Below, piece by piece: positions 45,504-55,266 of a stretch of DNA of 64,000 nt. This stretch comes from Muribaculaceae bacterium. GTDB lineage: Bacteria > Bacteroidota > Bacteroidia > Bacteroidales > Muribaculaceae. The notes under the pieces are model-generated. The model saw only the letters and a list, made by a program, of their open reading frames with translations, did no database searches and was not told the DNA's origin. Within the stretch, counting starts at the first letter, position 1. Each line of letters opens with the position of its first letter. The DNA is taken from NCBI GenBank assembly GCA_022510385.1, contig JAFLTQ010000002.1, forward strand, positions 62,001 to 126,000, given 5' to 3'. The translations under genes and the position numbers were made by a program.

Positions 45504-48500
45504 TTAATCCGGGACGAACTCTATCCCATAGAATCGTAAGCTTTTGGAACCCCAGATTCCCATCGTGGTAACCTCTCCAAAATTCACATCCTTGGTGTGG
45601 AGTTCATAGATTTTCTGCTGATTACTCGGATTTGTCAATGTCTGCTCAACCAATGAACCCGTTCTCGAGTTATACAACATAACATTACGAGTGTCGTCAA
45701 TATTATTTGCTCCAGTGAGAGAACAATCTATCTTGAATGTTCCCGGACGATCGATGGTGACAGTAAATGAACGTCTGGATATATTTCCTGAACCGTTCGT
45801 TATGATGTAGCTCCTGTAATCGGTATTCTTCCTGTCACTGTCGTCAGGCCAGAAATTGGCAGTCATATCCGGTTGCAGGGTCAATCCAAACATCTCTAAC
45901 CCGGCTGAACCATCATAAGAATAATTCTCAAAATTGGATACCCACCATGGATTATTATAGGTACCTTTATACCAATTGTCGAACGACCAGTGAGGCTTAC
46001 TTGTAAGGACATCAAGAGATTCGATGTCATTGAATGGTTCGGTTGCCTTGAAATCAGCCACCTCTCCATCTTTGATGTTGGTAAATCCTACAGGACGTAT
46101 GCCTATGTCATAACTTCTATATTCCTTGAGATTATATGGCACATAATAAGGATAATGCACATGTCCGTTTTCATCCATGTATTTACTTGTCTCTACAATC
46201 ACCGGTTCCGAATCACATATATAAAGCTCAAAGTGGTCTACATTAAGGTCGGCTTCCTTGAAGGCGCTTGCATCCCAGCAGATATAATGTATCACTCCGG
46301 GAGCCGAAGTCCATTGTTTATATACATTTTTATAACTATAACTATCCATAAACGGATGGTGAATAGAACAATCTATATCAAAATAAGGACGGAATCTGTT
46401 ATAATATTGGTAGTCTTGACTAATGTCTATACGGCTATCGTAAGGCACCTGTTCAAATCCCAACATATGGCGCACTCTGGTCTTATTGTCATATCCGGTG
46501 TAATCAAACACTTGGATATAAAGATTTCTATAAACCTCGTCGATCTGACTGTAGGGAACGTCGGTTTTGAATTCAGGAATATATATACCGAAATAGCAGT
46601 TATTATAAAAGTCACGCATGTCTAATTCTTCTGTCTCTTTTATAAATTCTTCCAGTGTCCATTCCTTTTCCACTTCTCCCTCAATATTTCCCGGGCTATC
46701 CTCATTCGGATAGGGTTGGAGGTCACCATTTCTAACAACAACAATCTTTATGTCGTTCAAGACGTCCGGATAGTTTGAGGTCTGAATGGGAGAATTTATT
46801 GGAGGTAATTCCGGTATGTTGTCTTCTATACTCCAGTTACCATAATTTTGCTCCGTTCCGGGTCCATGCACAAGATACCTCCATTTCATATTGCTCCTTC
46901 CTTCCCATAGAGCTAAGAACGTATCCTTATCATATTCTATTAAAGCATATTCATCCCCCCAATAATATGAATAAGAACCTTCACCGCCTAATTTCTCAGG
47001 CATATAATAATTCGCAGTGCCGGTCATGCCGTCGATATGCTGATCTTCGAGAGGGTGTTCTTCGTCATACTCATAAGGTATCACATTAGCCATGAGCATT
47101 TCTGCTCCCACAATCGAAAGATAGTAATTATATTTAGTGTTTCTACTCCGTTGATAATCAGATATCAAGTTCTCTGAGGCTTCTACCATTTTTTTCATAG
47201 TCTCAAGAGCCTCTTGGATTGTTGCTGAACTACCGTTAGGGGGCGTAATTTTTTTCATAGTCTCCCAGAATGCGCTTCCGTCGGCCATGCTTGAAAATCC
47301 TTCATTAATTATAAATTCCAAAGTTGCTGATGTCGGATATCTTCCCGGAGAAACATTATCCGGATAAACAAATTGTACGTCAGCCTTTATTGCGAAAGTG
47401 GGGGCATAATTATTCCAATCTTCTGCGGGGGTTGGACAGAGCATCCGAAGAGTGTTGTTTTCCCAGTGGTAAGTTTTGGATCTTAATGGAAATGAATCAT
47501 ACATAAGCAACTTCCTCTTGTACTGATAATATTCCATTGACCAGTATAAATCGTCGAAGTTTGGTTCATCTATATAGTATTTATGAATATACTCATCCAA
47601 CCAATCCGTATTTCCCCAGTGCTTGTTCTCATAAGCTTGATAGGTGAAGGTATTTCCATTCACCGGAATCCATTCGTCGATACTTTCATAACCTACGGCA
47701 CCATCGTAGTCGGCACTGTTTGGGGAATAGTTAGCAAAATCCTGCTGAGTGCGTTTATAGGCATTCCTATCCGTGGTATGCTCCGCAAGATACACGCTTT
47801 TAGGATTATTAAGCACCTTGTAATAAAGGTTGCTTATCTTCACTTCTTGAAGATCTGGCATAGAAGGTTCTACAATCGCTCTTGTTTCGGAATTTTCCGA
47901 AAGTTTTTCCTTAATAGCATTTTGTCCGGTAGATCGGGTGTAGTATTCAGGCAATATGCCCGGATACAGTTTATTAAGCTGATCCATTAGACTTTCCATT
48001 GTTTCCAGACCTCCCACATGCACTGTGATTTCCGAGACAAGACGTTTCAGCTTCACGCTTCCATCGTCAAGTTTCAAACCGTTGTTACCGTCAGAAATTC
48101 TCACTCTCACATCATCAGTCGACACGGAATAATTGTCCCAGCTACTCACAGTGGGATGGAGGCCGGTGCCTGCCGTAGAGTAATACCCCATGAGAAGGGG
48201 CATCTGGTTTATACCGTCGGTGGTTTCTGTCACCGCATTCTCAATAGATTGCGTATCCACTGAAATCTTACAGAAATCCTCCCATTTTGTGGCATTCGAA
48301 AGAAGAGTGGAAAGATCGGAAAGCTCATTGCTTGATCCGGCTATTTTACCTTTTACATTGTTAAGATTCACCACTCCCACCACATAAACTTCGGGATGTT
48401 TCTGATAGTAGTAAATCTCTACGTCTTCCACATTGAAGACTCCCGTAGTGCCATTGATAGTGTATCTCGATCCTCCCTCCTTACGAGGCTCCGTCTCAAG

Positions 48501-48779
48501 TCTATATCCAAGCAGTTCACCTGTGTAGGTGTCGTAGACACCCACCCAGTAGCTGTCGACTTTTATCACGGCACTGTTGCTGAAATCCACATTACGTGTT
48601 CTTTGGCTTGCTCCGGGTAACTGAACATTCACATTCAGCTTCCCCTCCACCTTATCTCCAAGCTCAATGGTCCCGTAGTCAAGCTTCAATTCATCTTTAC
48701 AGGATGTTAAGGAAGCCACCGACATTGTGGAGAAGGCCAGAACACCAATCAAATATTTTATATCTCTTAAATATTTCAT
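45504..48779 (-). CDS. Very large fimbrial-operon lipoprotein, unknown class
   Basis: A 1091-residue lipoprotein (signal MKYLRDIKYLIGVLAFSTMSVASL, lipobox LTSC at residue 27). I chose the ATG at 48779, which starts the signal peptide; the upstream 28 codons overlap the preceding gene. The early region KLNVNVQLPGASQRTRNVDFSNSA is followed by VDSYWVGVYDTYTGELLGY, a pattern like the first strands of fimbrillin-type proteins. The middle is aromatic- and Asp-rich; the C-terminal 150 residues look like a separate beta-sandwich ending RFYGIEFVPD. It is the last gene of the operon, where tip or adhesin subunits are encoded in Mfa/Fim loci, so a tip adhesin is the likely role (inference). Confidence 0.75.
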   Translation of the reverse strand: MKYLRDIKYLIGVLAFSTMSVASLTSCKDELKLDYGTIELGDKVEGKLNVNVQLPGASQRTRNVDFSNSAVIKVDSYWVGVYDTYTGELLGYRLETEPRKEGGSRYTINGTTGVFNVEDVEIYYYQKHPEVYVVGVVNLNNVKGKIAGSSNELSDLSTLLSNATKWEDFCKISVDTQSIENAVTETTDGINQMPLLMGYYSTAGTGLHPTVSSWDNYSVSTDDVRVRISDGNNGLKLDDGSVKLKRLVSEITVHVGGLETMESLMDQLNKLYPGILPEYYTRSTGQNAIKEKLSENSETRAIVEPSMPDLQEVKISNLYYKVLNNPKSVYLAEHTTDRNAYKRTQQDFANYSPNSADYDGAVGYESIDEWIPVNGNTFTYQAYENKHWGNTDWLDEYIHKYYIDEPNFDDLYWSMEYYQYKRKLLMYDSFPLRSKTYHWENNTLRMLCPTPAEDWNNYAPTFAIKADVQFVYPDNVSPGRYPTSATLEFIINEGFSSMADGSAFWETMKKITPPNGSSATIQEALETMKKMVEASENLISDYQRSRNTKYNYYLSIVGAEMLMANVIPYEYDEEHPLEDQHIDGMTGTANYYMPEKLGGEGSYSYYWGDEYALIEYDKDTFLALWEGRSNMKWRYLVHGPGTEQNYGNWSIEDNIPELPPINSPIQTSNYPDVLNDIKIVVVRNGDLQPYPNEDSPGNIEGEVEKEWTLEEFIKETEELDMRDFYNNCYFGIYIPEFKTDVPYSQIDEVYRNLYIQVFDYTGYDNKTRVRHMLGFEQVPYDSRIDISQDYQYYNRFRPYFDIDCSIHHPFMDSYSYKNVYKQWTSAPGVIHYICWDASAFKEADLNVDHFELYICDSEPVIVETSKYMDENGHVHYPYYVPYNLKEYRSYDIGIRPVGFTNIKDGEVADFKATEPFNDIESLDVLTSKPHWSFDNWYKGTYNNPWWVSNFENYSYDGSAGLEMFGLTLQPDMTANFWPDDSDRKNTDYRSYIITNGSGNISRRSFTVTIDRPGTFKIDCSLTGANNIDDTRNVMLYNSRTGSLVEQTLTNPSNQQKIYELHTKDVNFGEVTTMGIWGSKSLRFYGIEFVPD

Positions 48780-48847
48780 AAAAATCGTTTCCTTATTTAT
48801 TGATTTGGAGTTGCGGGAAGCAAATGGCTTCCCGCCTCTTCTCCTCA

Positions 48848-51616
48848 TTAATAGAATACCCATCCGGTAACACGTTGGTCAGGAGCGCTCACCTGGAAGT
48901 TAACATTCCCCTTATTGGGAGAGCCCGTCACTTCGAAGATATATTCATGGTTGCGCAAGATGGGCCAATGTTGTTTCACGATATCGAGGTCGTATTCGTA
49001 AGCATCCCAGCTTTCGCGTCCGTTAAATTCAAACTTTCCGAGAGAAGCACGTCCACCCGGGGTGAAGTAGAGACGGTAGGCACCGTTGTCATCGAAGTTG
49101 TCTACCTGGTTTTCCGGATCCTCCGTACTCGGATTGCCATCTTCATCCATCACCGGGAGCCCGTCGTTGAAACGCAATTCCACGTGCACGATCTTCGGAC
49201 GGTCGGCTATATCCCCCGGATTATCCGCGTCGGTGATATTCTTCTCAGGCACATAGATTATATAATGCCAATAGCCGTCGTTGGTCTCCACTTCTGTGAA
49301 CCGTGCATAGTCGGAACGCGAGATTCGGGTGTGGAGGATACGGGGATATTCCGGCACTCTCTGCCCTGTGTGGGCACGTGTCTGTCCTACCTGATAGGTG
49401 TCGAACCAATCGACATATTCAGTCTCACGGCTCCAGTTCCAGTTCCATTGCTTTTCCCATATGCCGAAAGGCCATGCTGTGGTCTTCCTATACTCCTGTA
49501 GTTTGTCTTTATCCGACTGACCCTGATTCCCGTTGGTGCCTATATAAATCGGGCCGTATTGCATGATATTGTCCACCTCCCCTTTATGGCCCGGGGTGTT
49601 TTCAATAATATGCTGTTGGGTGAGATTTCCCTCGTTGATATAATTCTGAAGGCGTTTCACATCTGACACGCTTCCAGGATTGAAACCGTTCCAGATTATA
49701 TCGGTTGGAGTAATGAAATCCACAGGTGTGATACGCGCCGAACGGTTCATTGAACGAAGGTAGACATGAGAAGGTTTTTTCTTGAAAGCTGATTTAAGAA
49801 GCTTCACCTCCACCTTGGCTAATGAACGAAGAAGTGATATATGGCGGTAGTTGTAGTCGTCTCTCTGTCCGTTGTTGAATTGAGAGAGATTGAATAGCAC
49901 TCCCGGTTCCCAATATTCTCCGATTGCGTCGAAGTCCTGGATGCCATACATAGGTATCGGATATTCCTTCGTAGGAAGGATGCCTCGGCGGTCGACATCA
50001 TAGAGATGGCGAGATTCAATATATTCTATCCCGTAAATCTTGATGGCAGGCTTAGGATCCAAAGAAGGTTGCTCCTCTCCTTCGGCAAAAGCCATCATAT
50101 CTTGTGAGGAAAAAGTACTACCCTCCATATCTGCTACCATATAGATATAGACATCTTTGGGGTCAAACGGTATATCGCCAAACTGTCCGTCATCGCCTAT
50201 GGTACATTCGCTTCTATTCTTCTTGTTGTCTCTCTGGTAACCGCTGGCATTGTTTTCCGGAGTGTTGTTATTGCCTATATGCACATAAAGCTTTGCACCT
50301 CCGAATGCCTCATAATTGATTCTCAGATATCCGTCGGCATAGGCCTTGAAATGGATATAGGGATGCGGCATCCTCTGATAATAGAAATCTTCACGCGAAT
50401 AAGTCTTCAGATTCAAGGGATTTCCGTCGGCATTATCATTCACGCTGATATTCGGATATTTCAGAATCACTCCGTCGATGTCTATATCCATCACGGGTTC
50501 CTCTTCGGTACCACGGTTTACCTCCTTAAACGAGGGGACAACTCCATAGGTCATCTCAAGGTCTTGATAATTCGGCATCTGCCAGCGTAAGAATTCCCCA
50601 TGCTTTTCGTAATAGCTTGAAGGACCGATGGGATCTGAAGTCATTTCCAAAAACTGGGCTACAAATCCTTCCTTGGAGGCCTCATTCAAATTAAGCCATG
50701 CCGTCTTTTGAGAGTCCCCGGCTATAAATTCATAATGAGATTCATCGGTACCTCCGAAACTCCAAAGGTGCCACAAATGTTTGTAGACGGTCTTGAAATG
50801 GTTGTTATCACCGTTTTCATACATTGTGCCCGGATTTGTATACTGATTCTTTGCCACATCATAGTTATTACGAATGTCGGTGGCGGCTTGAGGAATATTC
50901 CTGTGGTAATTGGCCACCCACTCGGTGTAAGGTCCCATGTGAGGACCTGTTTCGGTACGGTAAGCCAAGTGGTCGTATCCCTTCACATCCAGGTTTTCAT
51001 ACACCATGTCGAGTTCGGCATGAGAAAGAAGAGAGATATGGTCGCCCTTCAATTTTCCGGTGATTTCATCATACACGAGATTCCCCTCGGCATCAACAGG
51101 CTCGTTGAAGCGGAATTCATCCCAGCCTCCGAGATTTTCTCCAAGATTGATGTCGGAATCGAAGGTCCAGTTGGCAAGAACTGCGATTTTGAAAGGATTG
51201 TCCTCAATATATTTGATAAGATTGGGATTGATATCCTTCACAGGTATCTTGATAAACCACTGGTTGTCGTTGCCAAGCGCACTTTGCCCGATAGGGATAG
51301 CCACAGGCTTGTTTATCTGGAACAAGAAAGTGCCTTCGAGATTAAAGAACAATACATAGAGATTATCTGTGTTGACGTATTCCTCGATATCCTTGAGTTC
51401 GCCCGAATTCATGAATGATATCGCGCGGGAGCCTTTGCCAGTGAGGTGATTGAGACTTATTGTCACGCCCATGGCGAATTCATCATCGTCGATATCATAG
51501 ATGCTCTCGGTGCCGGCCACCTCCTTATAGAGATTATCGTCGACACAGCCGGCGAGCATCCCTCCGACAAGAAGGGAAGTCGCAAGCATCGAGATATATT
51601 TTATCGGTTTATTCAT
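48848..51616 (-). CDS. Large fimbrial tip-like lipoprotein
   Basis: A 922-residue lipoprotein with signal MNKPIKYISMLATSLLVGGML and lipobox LAGC near residue 24. After about 30 residues it continues FAMGVTISLNHLTGKGSRAIS, then DIEEYVNTDNLYVLFFNLEGTFL, which is the pattern of the N-terminal domain of FimA/Mfa fimbrial proteins. The central part contains many aromatic and glycine residues, with PYIHFKAYADGYLRINYEAFGGAKLYVHIG near the middle. The C-terminus (NVNFQVSAPDQRVTGWVFY) resembles ends of fimbrial tip components. No named domain is claimed. It is between the FimB-like anchor and the last large lipoprotein. Confidence 0.75.
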   Translation of the reverse strand: MNKPIKYISMLATSLLVGGMLAGCVDDNLYKEVAGTESIYDIDDDEFAMGVTISLNHLTGKGSRAISFMNSGELKDIEEYVNTDNLYVLFFNLEGTFLFQINKPVAIPIGQSALGNDNQWFIKIPVKDINPNLIKYIEDNPFKIAVLANWTFDSDINLGENLGGWDEFRFNEPVDAEGNLVYDEITGKLKGDHISLLSHAELDMVYENLDVKGYDHLAYRTETGPHMGPYTEWVANYHRNIPQAATDIRNNYDVAKNQYTNPGTMYENGDNNHFKTVYKHLWHLWSFGGTDESHYEFIAGDSQKTAWLNLNEASKEGFVAQFLEMTSDPIGPSSYYEKHGEFLRWQMPNYQDLEMTYGVVPSFKEVNRGTEEEPVMDIDIDGVILKYPNISVNDNADGNPLNLKTYSREDFYYQRMPHPYIHFKAYADGYLRINYEAFGGAKLYVHIGNNNTPENNASGYQRDNKKNRSECTIGDDGQFGDIPFDPKDVYIYMVADMEGSTFSSQDMMAFAEGEEQPSLDPKPAIKIYGIEYIESRHLYDVDRRGILPTKEYPIPMYGIQDFDAIGEYWEPGVLFNLSQFNNGQRDDYNYRHISLLRSLAKVEVKLLKSAFKKKPSHVYLRSMNRSARITPVDFITPTDIIWNGFNPGSVSDVKRLQNYINEGNLTQQHIIENTPGHKGEVDNIMQYGPIYIGTNGNQGQSDKDKLQEYRKTTAWPFGIWEKQWNWNWSRETEYVDWFDTYQVGQTRAHTGQRVPEYPRILHTRISRSDYARFTEVETNDGYWHYIIYVPEKNITDADNPGDIADRPKIVHVELRFNDGLPVMDEDGNPSTEDPENQVDNFDDNGAYRLYFTPGGRASLGKFEFNGRESWDAYEYDLDIVKQHWPILRNHEYIFEVTGSPNKGNVNFQVSAPDQRVTGWVFY

Positions 51617-51640
51617 CTGATAATTCCTTTCTGTTTAAGA

Positions 51641-53095
51641 TTAGGGTATGTTGGTGCTATCATCAACCACATGCCAGTCTTTGATTTCAATTTCAGCTCC
51701 AAACCATCCGTCATCCTTATTGCTGTCGAGCCAGAGCATGAGGTTGTAGTTGTCTTCACGGTCGAGATATTCCTGATCCTCTATTCCCTGATAATTGGAG
51801 CTGCGAAGTTGTAAGGCCCATTTAATCAACGGAATTGAGAAAACAGTCTTCCCGGATTCGGTATCCTCTACGGTGATTATAGGATTATTACCTTTCATCA
51901 AACGTGCCGTAGACAGCTCCACTTGCAAGAAGTTACCCACGGTGGAATTGCGGGTTTGTGTCGAAACTGTTGAACCCAACACTGTGCGGTAAGGACGATA
52001 CTGCACTGTTTGCACTGCAGGATGCATCTCGTTATCGTGGCGCATCACATCGTTTTGGTCGTGCATAGTAACAACAAAACGGTTGCGTTCAAATTCAAGA
52101 CCATCCTTATGCTGAAGTGTGATATTCACGTTATTTGTGTTTTTGGTGAGATAGACTGTATGAACCTGCGGGTCGGTATTCTTCTCTACATACACGGCAT
52201 TCTGCTTGCGTCCATGGAAAAGAGGTGACAGGTTGTTGTTCTGGAAGGCCTGATGCGTGGCATCCGAGGATGTGGCCATCGTGCATATCACGTGATCGTT
52301 ACGGCTTATCTGGGCATCCACCGGCACAGTGAAATGACCTCCGTTGTTGGCAAGACCACACCATGCAATAAACTCATATTCTCCCGGCTGGAGGTCATTA
52401 AGCTCCATCATGTAGCCCTCTTCTCTCAGTGGCGCACCCTCATCGTGATATTTGGCGATAAATGAGCCTGAGGAATTGAACACATACAGGTCTACAGACT
52501 TAACCTTGTCTTTGAAACCGTCAGTGAACTGCATATTCTTGTCAAACACAAAACGCACATAATATTGGCCAAGTTCTACCGGTTCCGGTTCCTCCGGTTC
52601 TTGAGGTGCCTCTATCTTTTCAAACACAGCTGTATAGCGTGTGAGAGCAGTGGCAGGTATGTTTTGTATTTCAAGCAATCCTTCTGTGAGATATCCGTCG
52701 TTAGTATCGTCGTGCCATCTCACAAACTTATATTCCGGATTAGTCTCGGAAGCCGTCAGTGTGTAATTCTCGTTCTCTTCAAGATCGATGCTCACGTAGA
52801 TACCTTCGGAGGTGGAGGCCACATTTTCCGGATTGTCCACATGGGCCACCTGGCTTGTTCCTCCGCTTCCCGGATTGGTGCGAACATAAATCCTTATCTT
52901 TCCCGGTTCTACAGGGGGTTCTTCCGGTTCCGGTTTTACATCCGGTTTTTCTGTATCCTGAGGCACCTCGGGGTCACAGTTGTCTTCGAAATCATAAATC
53001 TGATTGTCGCAAGCACTCATGCCTGCGGCAAGAGCAAAAACAAATAAAGCTTTTCCTGCTATACTTGCAAATCTATTAAATTTATATTTTTTCAT
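51641..53095 (-). CDS. FimB/Mfa2-like fimbrial anchor with inserted B-repeat
   Basis: A 484-residue lipoprotein. Lipid Cys29 and the FimB/Mfa2-type start CDNQIYDFEDNCDP are followed by a Pro/Glu linker (43-65), then an extra domain (66-160) with YTLTASETNPEYKFVRWHDD and TRYTAVFE, the hallmarks of InlB-type B-repeats, then a second Pro/Glu linker (161-174). From 176 the FimB/Mfa2 family resumes: YYVRFVFDKNMQFTDGF, VKSVDLYVFNSSGSFI and LQPGEYEFIAWCGL. In Porphyromonas, Mfa2 anchors and limits the length of Mfa1 fimbriae. The B-repeat would extend the anchor away from the outer membrane (inference). Confidence 0.88.
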   Translation of the reverse strand: MKKYKFNRFASIAGKALFVFALAAGMSACDNQIYDFEDNCDPEVPQDTEKPDVKPEPEEPPVEPGKIRIYVRTNPGSGGTSQVAHVDNPENVASTSEGIYVSIDLEENENYTLTASETNPEYKFVRWHDDTNDGYLTEGLLEIQNIPATALTRYTAVFEKIEAPQEPEEPEPVELGQYYVRFVFDKNMQFTDGFKDKVKSVDLYVFNSSGSFIAKYHDEGAPLREEGYMMELNDLQPGEYEFIAWCGLANNGGHFTVPVDAQISRNDHVICTMATSSDATHQAFQNNNLSPLFHGRKQNAVYVEKNTDPQVHTVYLTKNTNNVNITLQHKDGLEFERNRFVVTMHDQNDVMRHDNEMHPAVQTVQYRPYRTVLGSTVSTQTRNSTVGNFLQVELSTARLMKGNNPIITVEDTESGKTVFSIPLIKWALQLRSSNYQGIEDQEYLDREDNYNLMLWLDSNKDDGWFGAEIEIKDWHVVDDSTNIP

Positions 53096-53113
53096 CGTAA
53101 GGTGTATAATTCA

Positions 53114-55243
53114 TTAGTGTAATTGACCCACATCTATTTTCACTGTTTCCCATGGAATTATTTCCACTTCCACGCCGAGACTCTTGTCGTCCGGCTCCGG
53201 ATTGGGTATTATGGGTTGATTAGGATCGTCTACCGGTGTGCCCGGTTTAAGGATGCTGTTTATCGTCATTCTATACCATGTGTTTCTGGCCACACCATAA
53301 TCTCCGGTGGATACCTTCGACACTGCGGAAGATTCAAAATTTTGACTCTCGAGATTATGTCTCACTGCTATTGCGTAGTACATTCTTCCCTCATTGAAAT
53401 GTTTTGCCAGATTAGTGAATCTGTAGATATACGACACAAGCTGTGCTTGGGAAATCTCTCCGAGAGTCACTTCGCCGGTGTTTTTGTCGACATAACGGGC
53501 CATCAGCTTATAGCCATCTTTCAATTTCAGTGACACCCATCCGTCGCCTCCCTTAATGAAGGCGGGTGCGAACTCAAAATATGTCTCGGCATTTTTTTCC
53601 AAGTCTTCATGTTTCAGAACAATCCCTTCCGGAGTGCCGTTGTCGATTGCTATCGGAGCAGTGTCATCGAGGGTTTTTCCGTCGCCATTGATAAAATCCA
53701 CAAATCCACCTTCAAGCACGTTGGCCACTTCACTTCCCTTTTTATTGAAATAGATATTTGTGGCCAATGTGGCTAAGGCTTGTTGTTTCAGAGCTGTTTC
53801 GCTCCAATACAAGCCGTTGGAAAAATACTTGTCGGACACTCCGGGAATAAATCCGTTTTCATCCACCCGGGTAAGATCGATACCTTTGTCCACTTCATCA
53901 ATAATAAACTGGGCGGTGAGCAGTATGTGGGTACCGCAACGCAACCAAGGTTGTGAAGCCAACTCATCCGGTGAGATGATGGAGGCATCAAACGTGTTCT
54001 CAAGAGAATATTTGTTGTCGTTGCGCTGGGTGTAGGCATTATATGGCTTATACAACAAGGTATAGTCTACTCTATCCGGGCCGTCCTCCTCATTGTAATC
54101 GGGGGAATAAATATTATTTTCCGTGGCTGCGAATACGCCCTCCACATCTAATGCCTGACGATATTGTTGCGGATAGATGCCCGATGCATAGTTTTCGTCG
54201 ATGGCCCAGAAGGATCTTTTCAATTTGGGAGAATTCCAACCTATATAGAAGTTTTCCTGAGTTTCAAATGGGAAAACACCCTGAATGTCGGAAAGCACCT
54301 TAAAAAGATACGTATTTTTTTCAAGGGCATTAACACCCCAGTTCACGAGATTCACTCTCCATTGTGACTTCACGTCCTTGGCCTCGTTGTCGGTTGGAGC
54401 ATACGTCTGTCGAACTTTAATGATTCCCTCCCCGGGTACCACTATCGCCTTGTCGGTATTGAAATGTTGGTTGCCATCCTTCACAATCAGAGTGAATTTG
54501 GCAAGCAGACGCTCCACATAAAACAATGTGAGGTTTTCCGGAAGCACCGCCTCTTCTATTGTCTCATAGAAAACGGTGCCGAGAGGATTCAATTCGGCAA
54601 GCGACACCAGTTTAGGCGATTCTTCATCACGATACACCACCGAAGACATGGTGAAATGACCGTCGTACATAGCCAGCGATTCAGGATCGTCGGTGTCTAC
54701 CTCATTTAGATAGGACAACGCCCTCTTCACGGCATCCGAGCCTGCTGCTGTCAGTTCTAAATCGAGCGCATCGAGCCTTTCCGGGTCAGCGTTCAATACT
54801 ATCAGTGCATAGGCAGGGTATTCATACATAGAGTCTGTCTGCGGTTTTTGCGCTACATATACATTGTCAGCCACTACTACATCTTCCGGTTTCTGAAGTT
54901 TGCCGGCTCCATAATATGAGTAGTCTGAATTGAAAAACAACACTCTGTTGCTCTCGGGATTTTCAATAATGGCCCTTTCATCTTTAGTACCTTTATTGAA
55001 CCATTCAAATCTCTCATAGTCATCATCATATTCATGATGGGTTGAGCGACTTTTAATAGAAGCATCTTCAAGCCGGAAACCCATGAAAGCGGCCGGCTCA
55101 GATTCACCGGAGCCCGGAGAGCCCGGAGAGCCCGGAGTCCCAGGGTTGTCGATACGATCGGCCGTACATGAGGCCATCGCAAAGACAACACCGGACACCA
55201 GTGATATCCTTATGCTTTGTTTCATTGTTGCTTTAATGTTCAT
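53114..55243 (-). CDS. Mfa1-like major fimbrial subunit
   Basis: A 709-residue lipoprotein-type fimbrillin. The signal (MKQSIRISLVSGVVFA) ends in lipobox MASC; a short collagen-like linker (GTPGSPGSPGSGESEP) follows. The C-terminal region, GRMYYAIAVRHN, GDYGVARNTWYRMTINSI and GTPVDDPNQPIIPNPEPDD, is the classical Mfa1 C-terminal pattern. Mfa1-type proteins are exported as lipoproteins, cut after an arginine by a protease and polymerised by strand exchange; a candidate arginine lies in ASIKSRST near residue 66. The protein is longer than the roughly 560-residue Porphyromonas Mfa1. ATGs at 55243 and 55225 are both possible. Confidence 0.85.
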   Translation of the reverse strand: MNIKATMKQSIRISLVSGVVFAMASCTADRIDNPGTPGSPGSPGSGESEPAAFMGFRLEDASIKSRSTHHEYDDDYERFEWFNKGTKDERAIIENPESNRVLFFNSDYSYYGAGKLQKPEDVVVADNVYVAQKPQTDSMYEYPAYALIVLNADPERLDALDLELTAAGSDAVKRALSYLNEVDTDDPESLAMYDGHFTMSSVVYRDEESPKLVSLAELNPLGTVFYETIEEAVLPENLTLFYVERLLAKFTLIVKDGNQHFNTDKAIVVPGEGIIKVRQTYAPTDNEAKDVKSQWRVNLVNWGVNALEKNTYLFKVLSDIQGVFPFETQENFYIGWNSPKLKRSFWAIDENYASGIYPQQYRQALDVEGVFAATENNIYSPDYNEEDGPDRVDYTLLYKPYNAYTQRNDNKYSLENTFDASIISPDELASQPWLRCGTHILLTAQFIIDEVDKGIDLTRVDENGFIPGVSDKYFSNGLYWSETALKQQALATLATNIYFNKKGSEVANVLEGGFVDFINGDGKTLDDTAPIAIDNGTPEGIVLKHEDLEKNAETYFEFAPAFIKGGDGWVSLKLKDGYKLMARYVDKNTGEVTLGEISQAQLVSYIYRFTNLAKHFNEGRMYYAIAVRHNLESQNFESSAVSKVSTGDYGVARNTWYRMTINSILKPGTPVDDPNQPIIPNPEPDDKSLGVEVEIIPWETVKIDVGQLH

Positions 55244-55266
55244 TGAATTAGGTCTTAAGTTTTCTT

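Noticed and set aside
45990..46625. Plus-strand reading frame of 211 codons opposite the largest fimbrial lipoprotein gene
   Set aside because: Antisense shadow, hydrophobic and low complexity, no family features.
50708..51418. Plus-strand reading frame of 236 codons opposite the 922-residue lipoprotein gene
   Set aside because: Antisense shadow of a well-supported gene; no domain or start signal.
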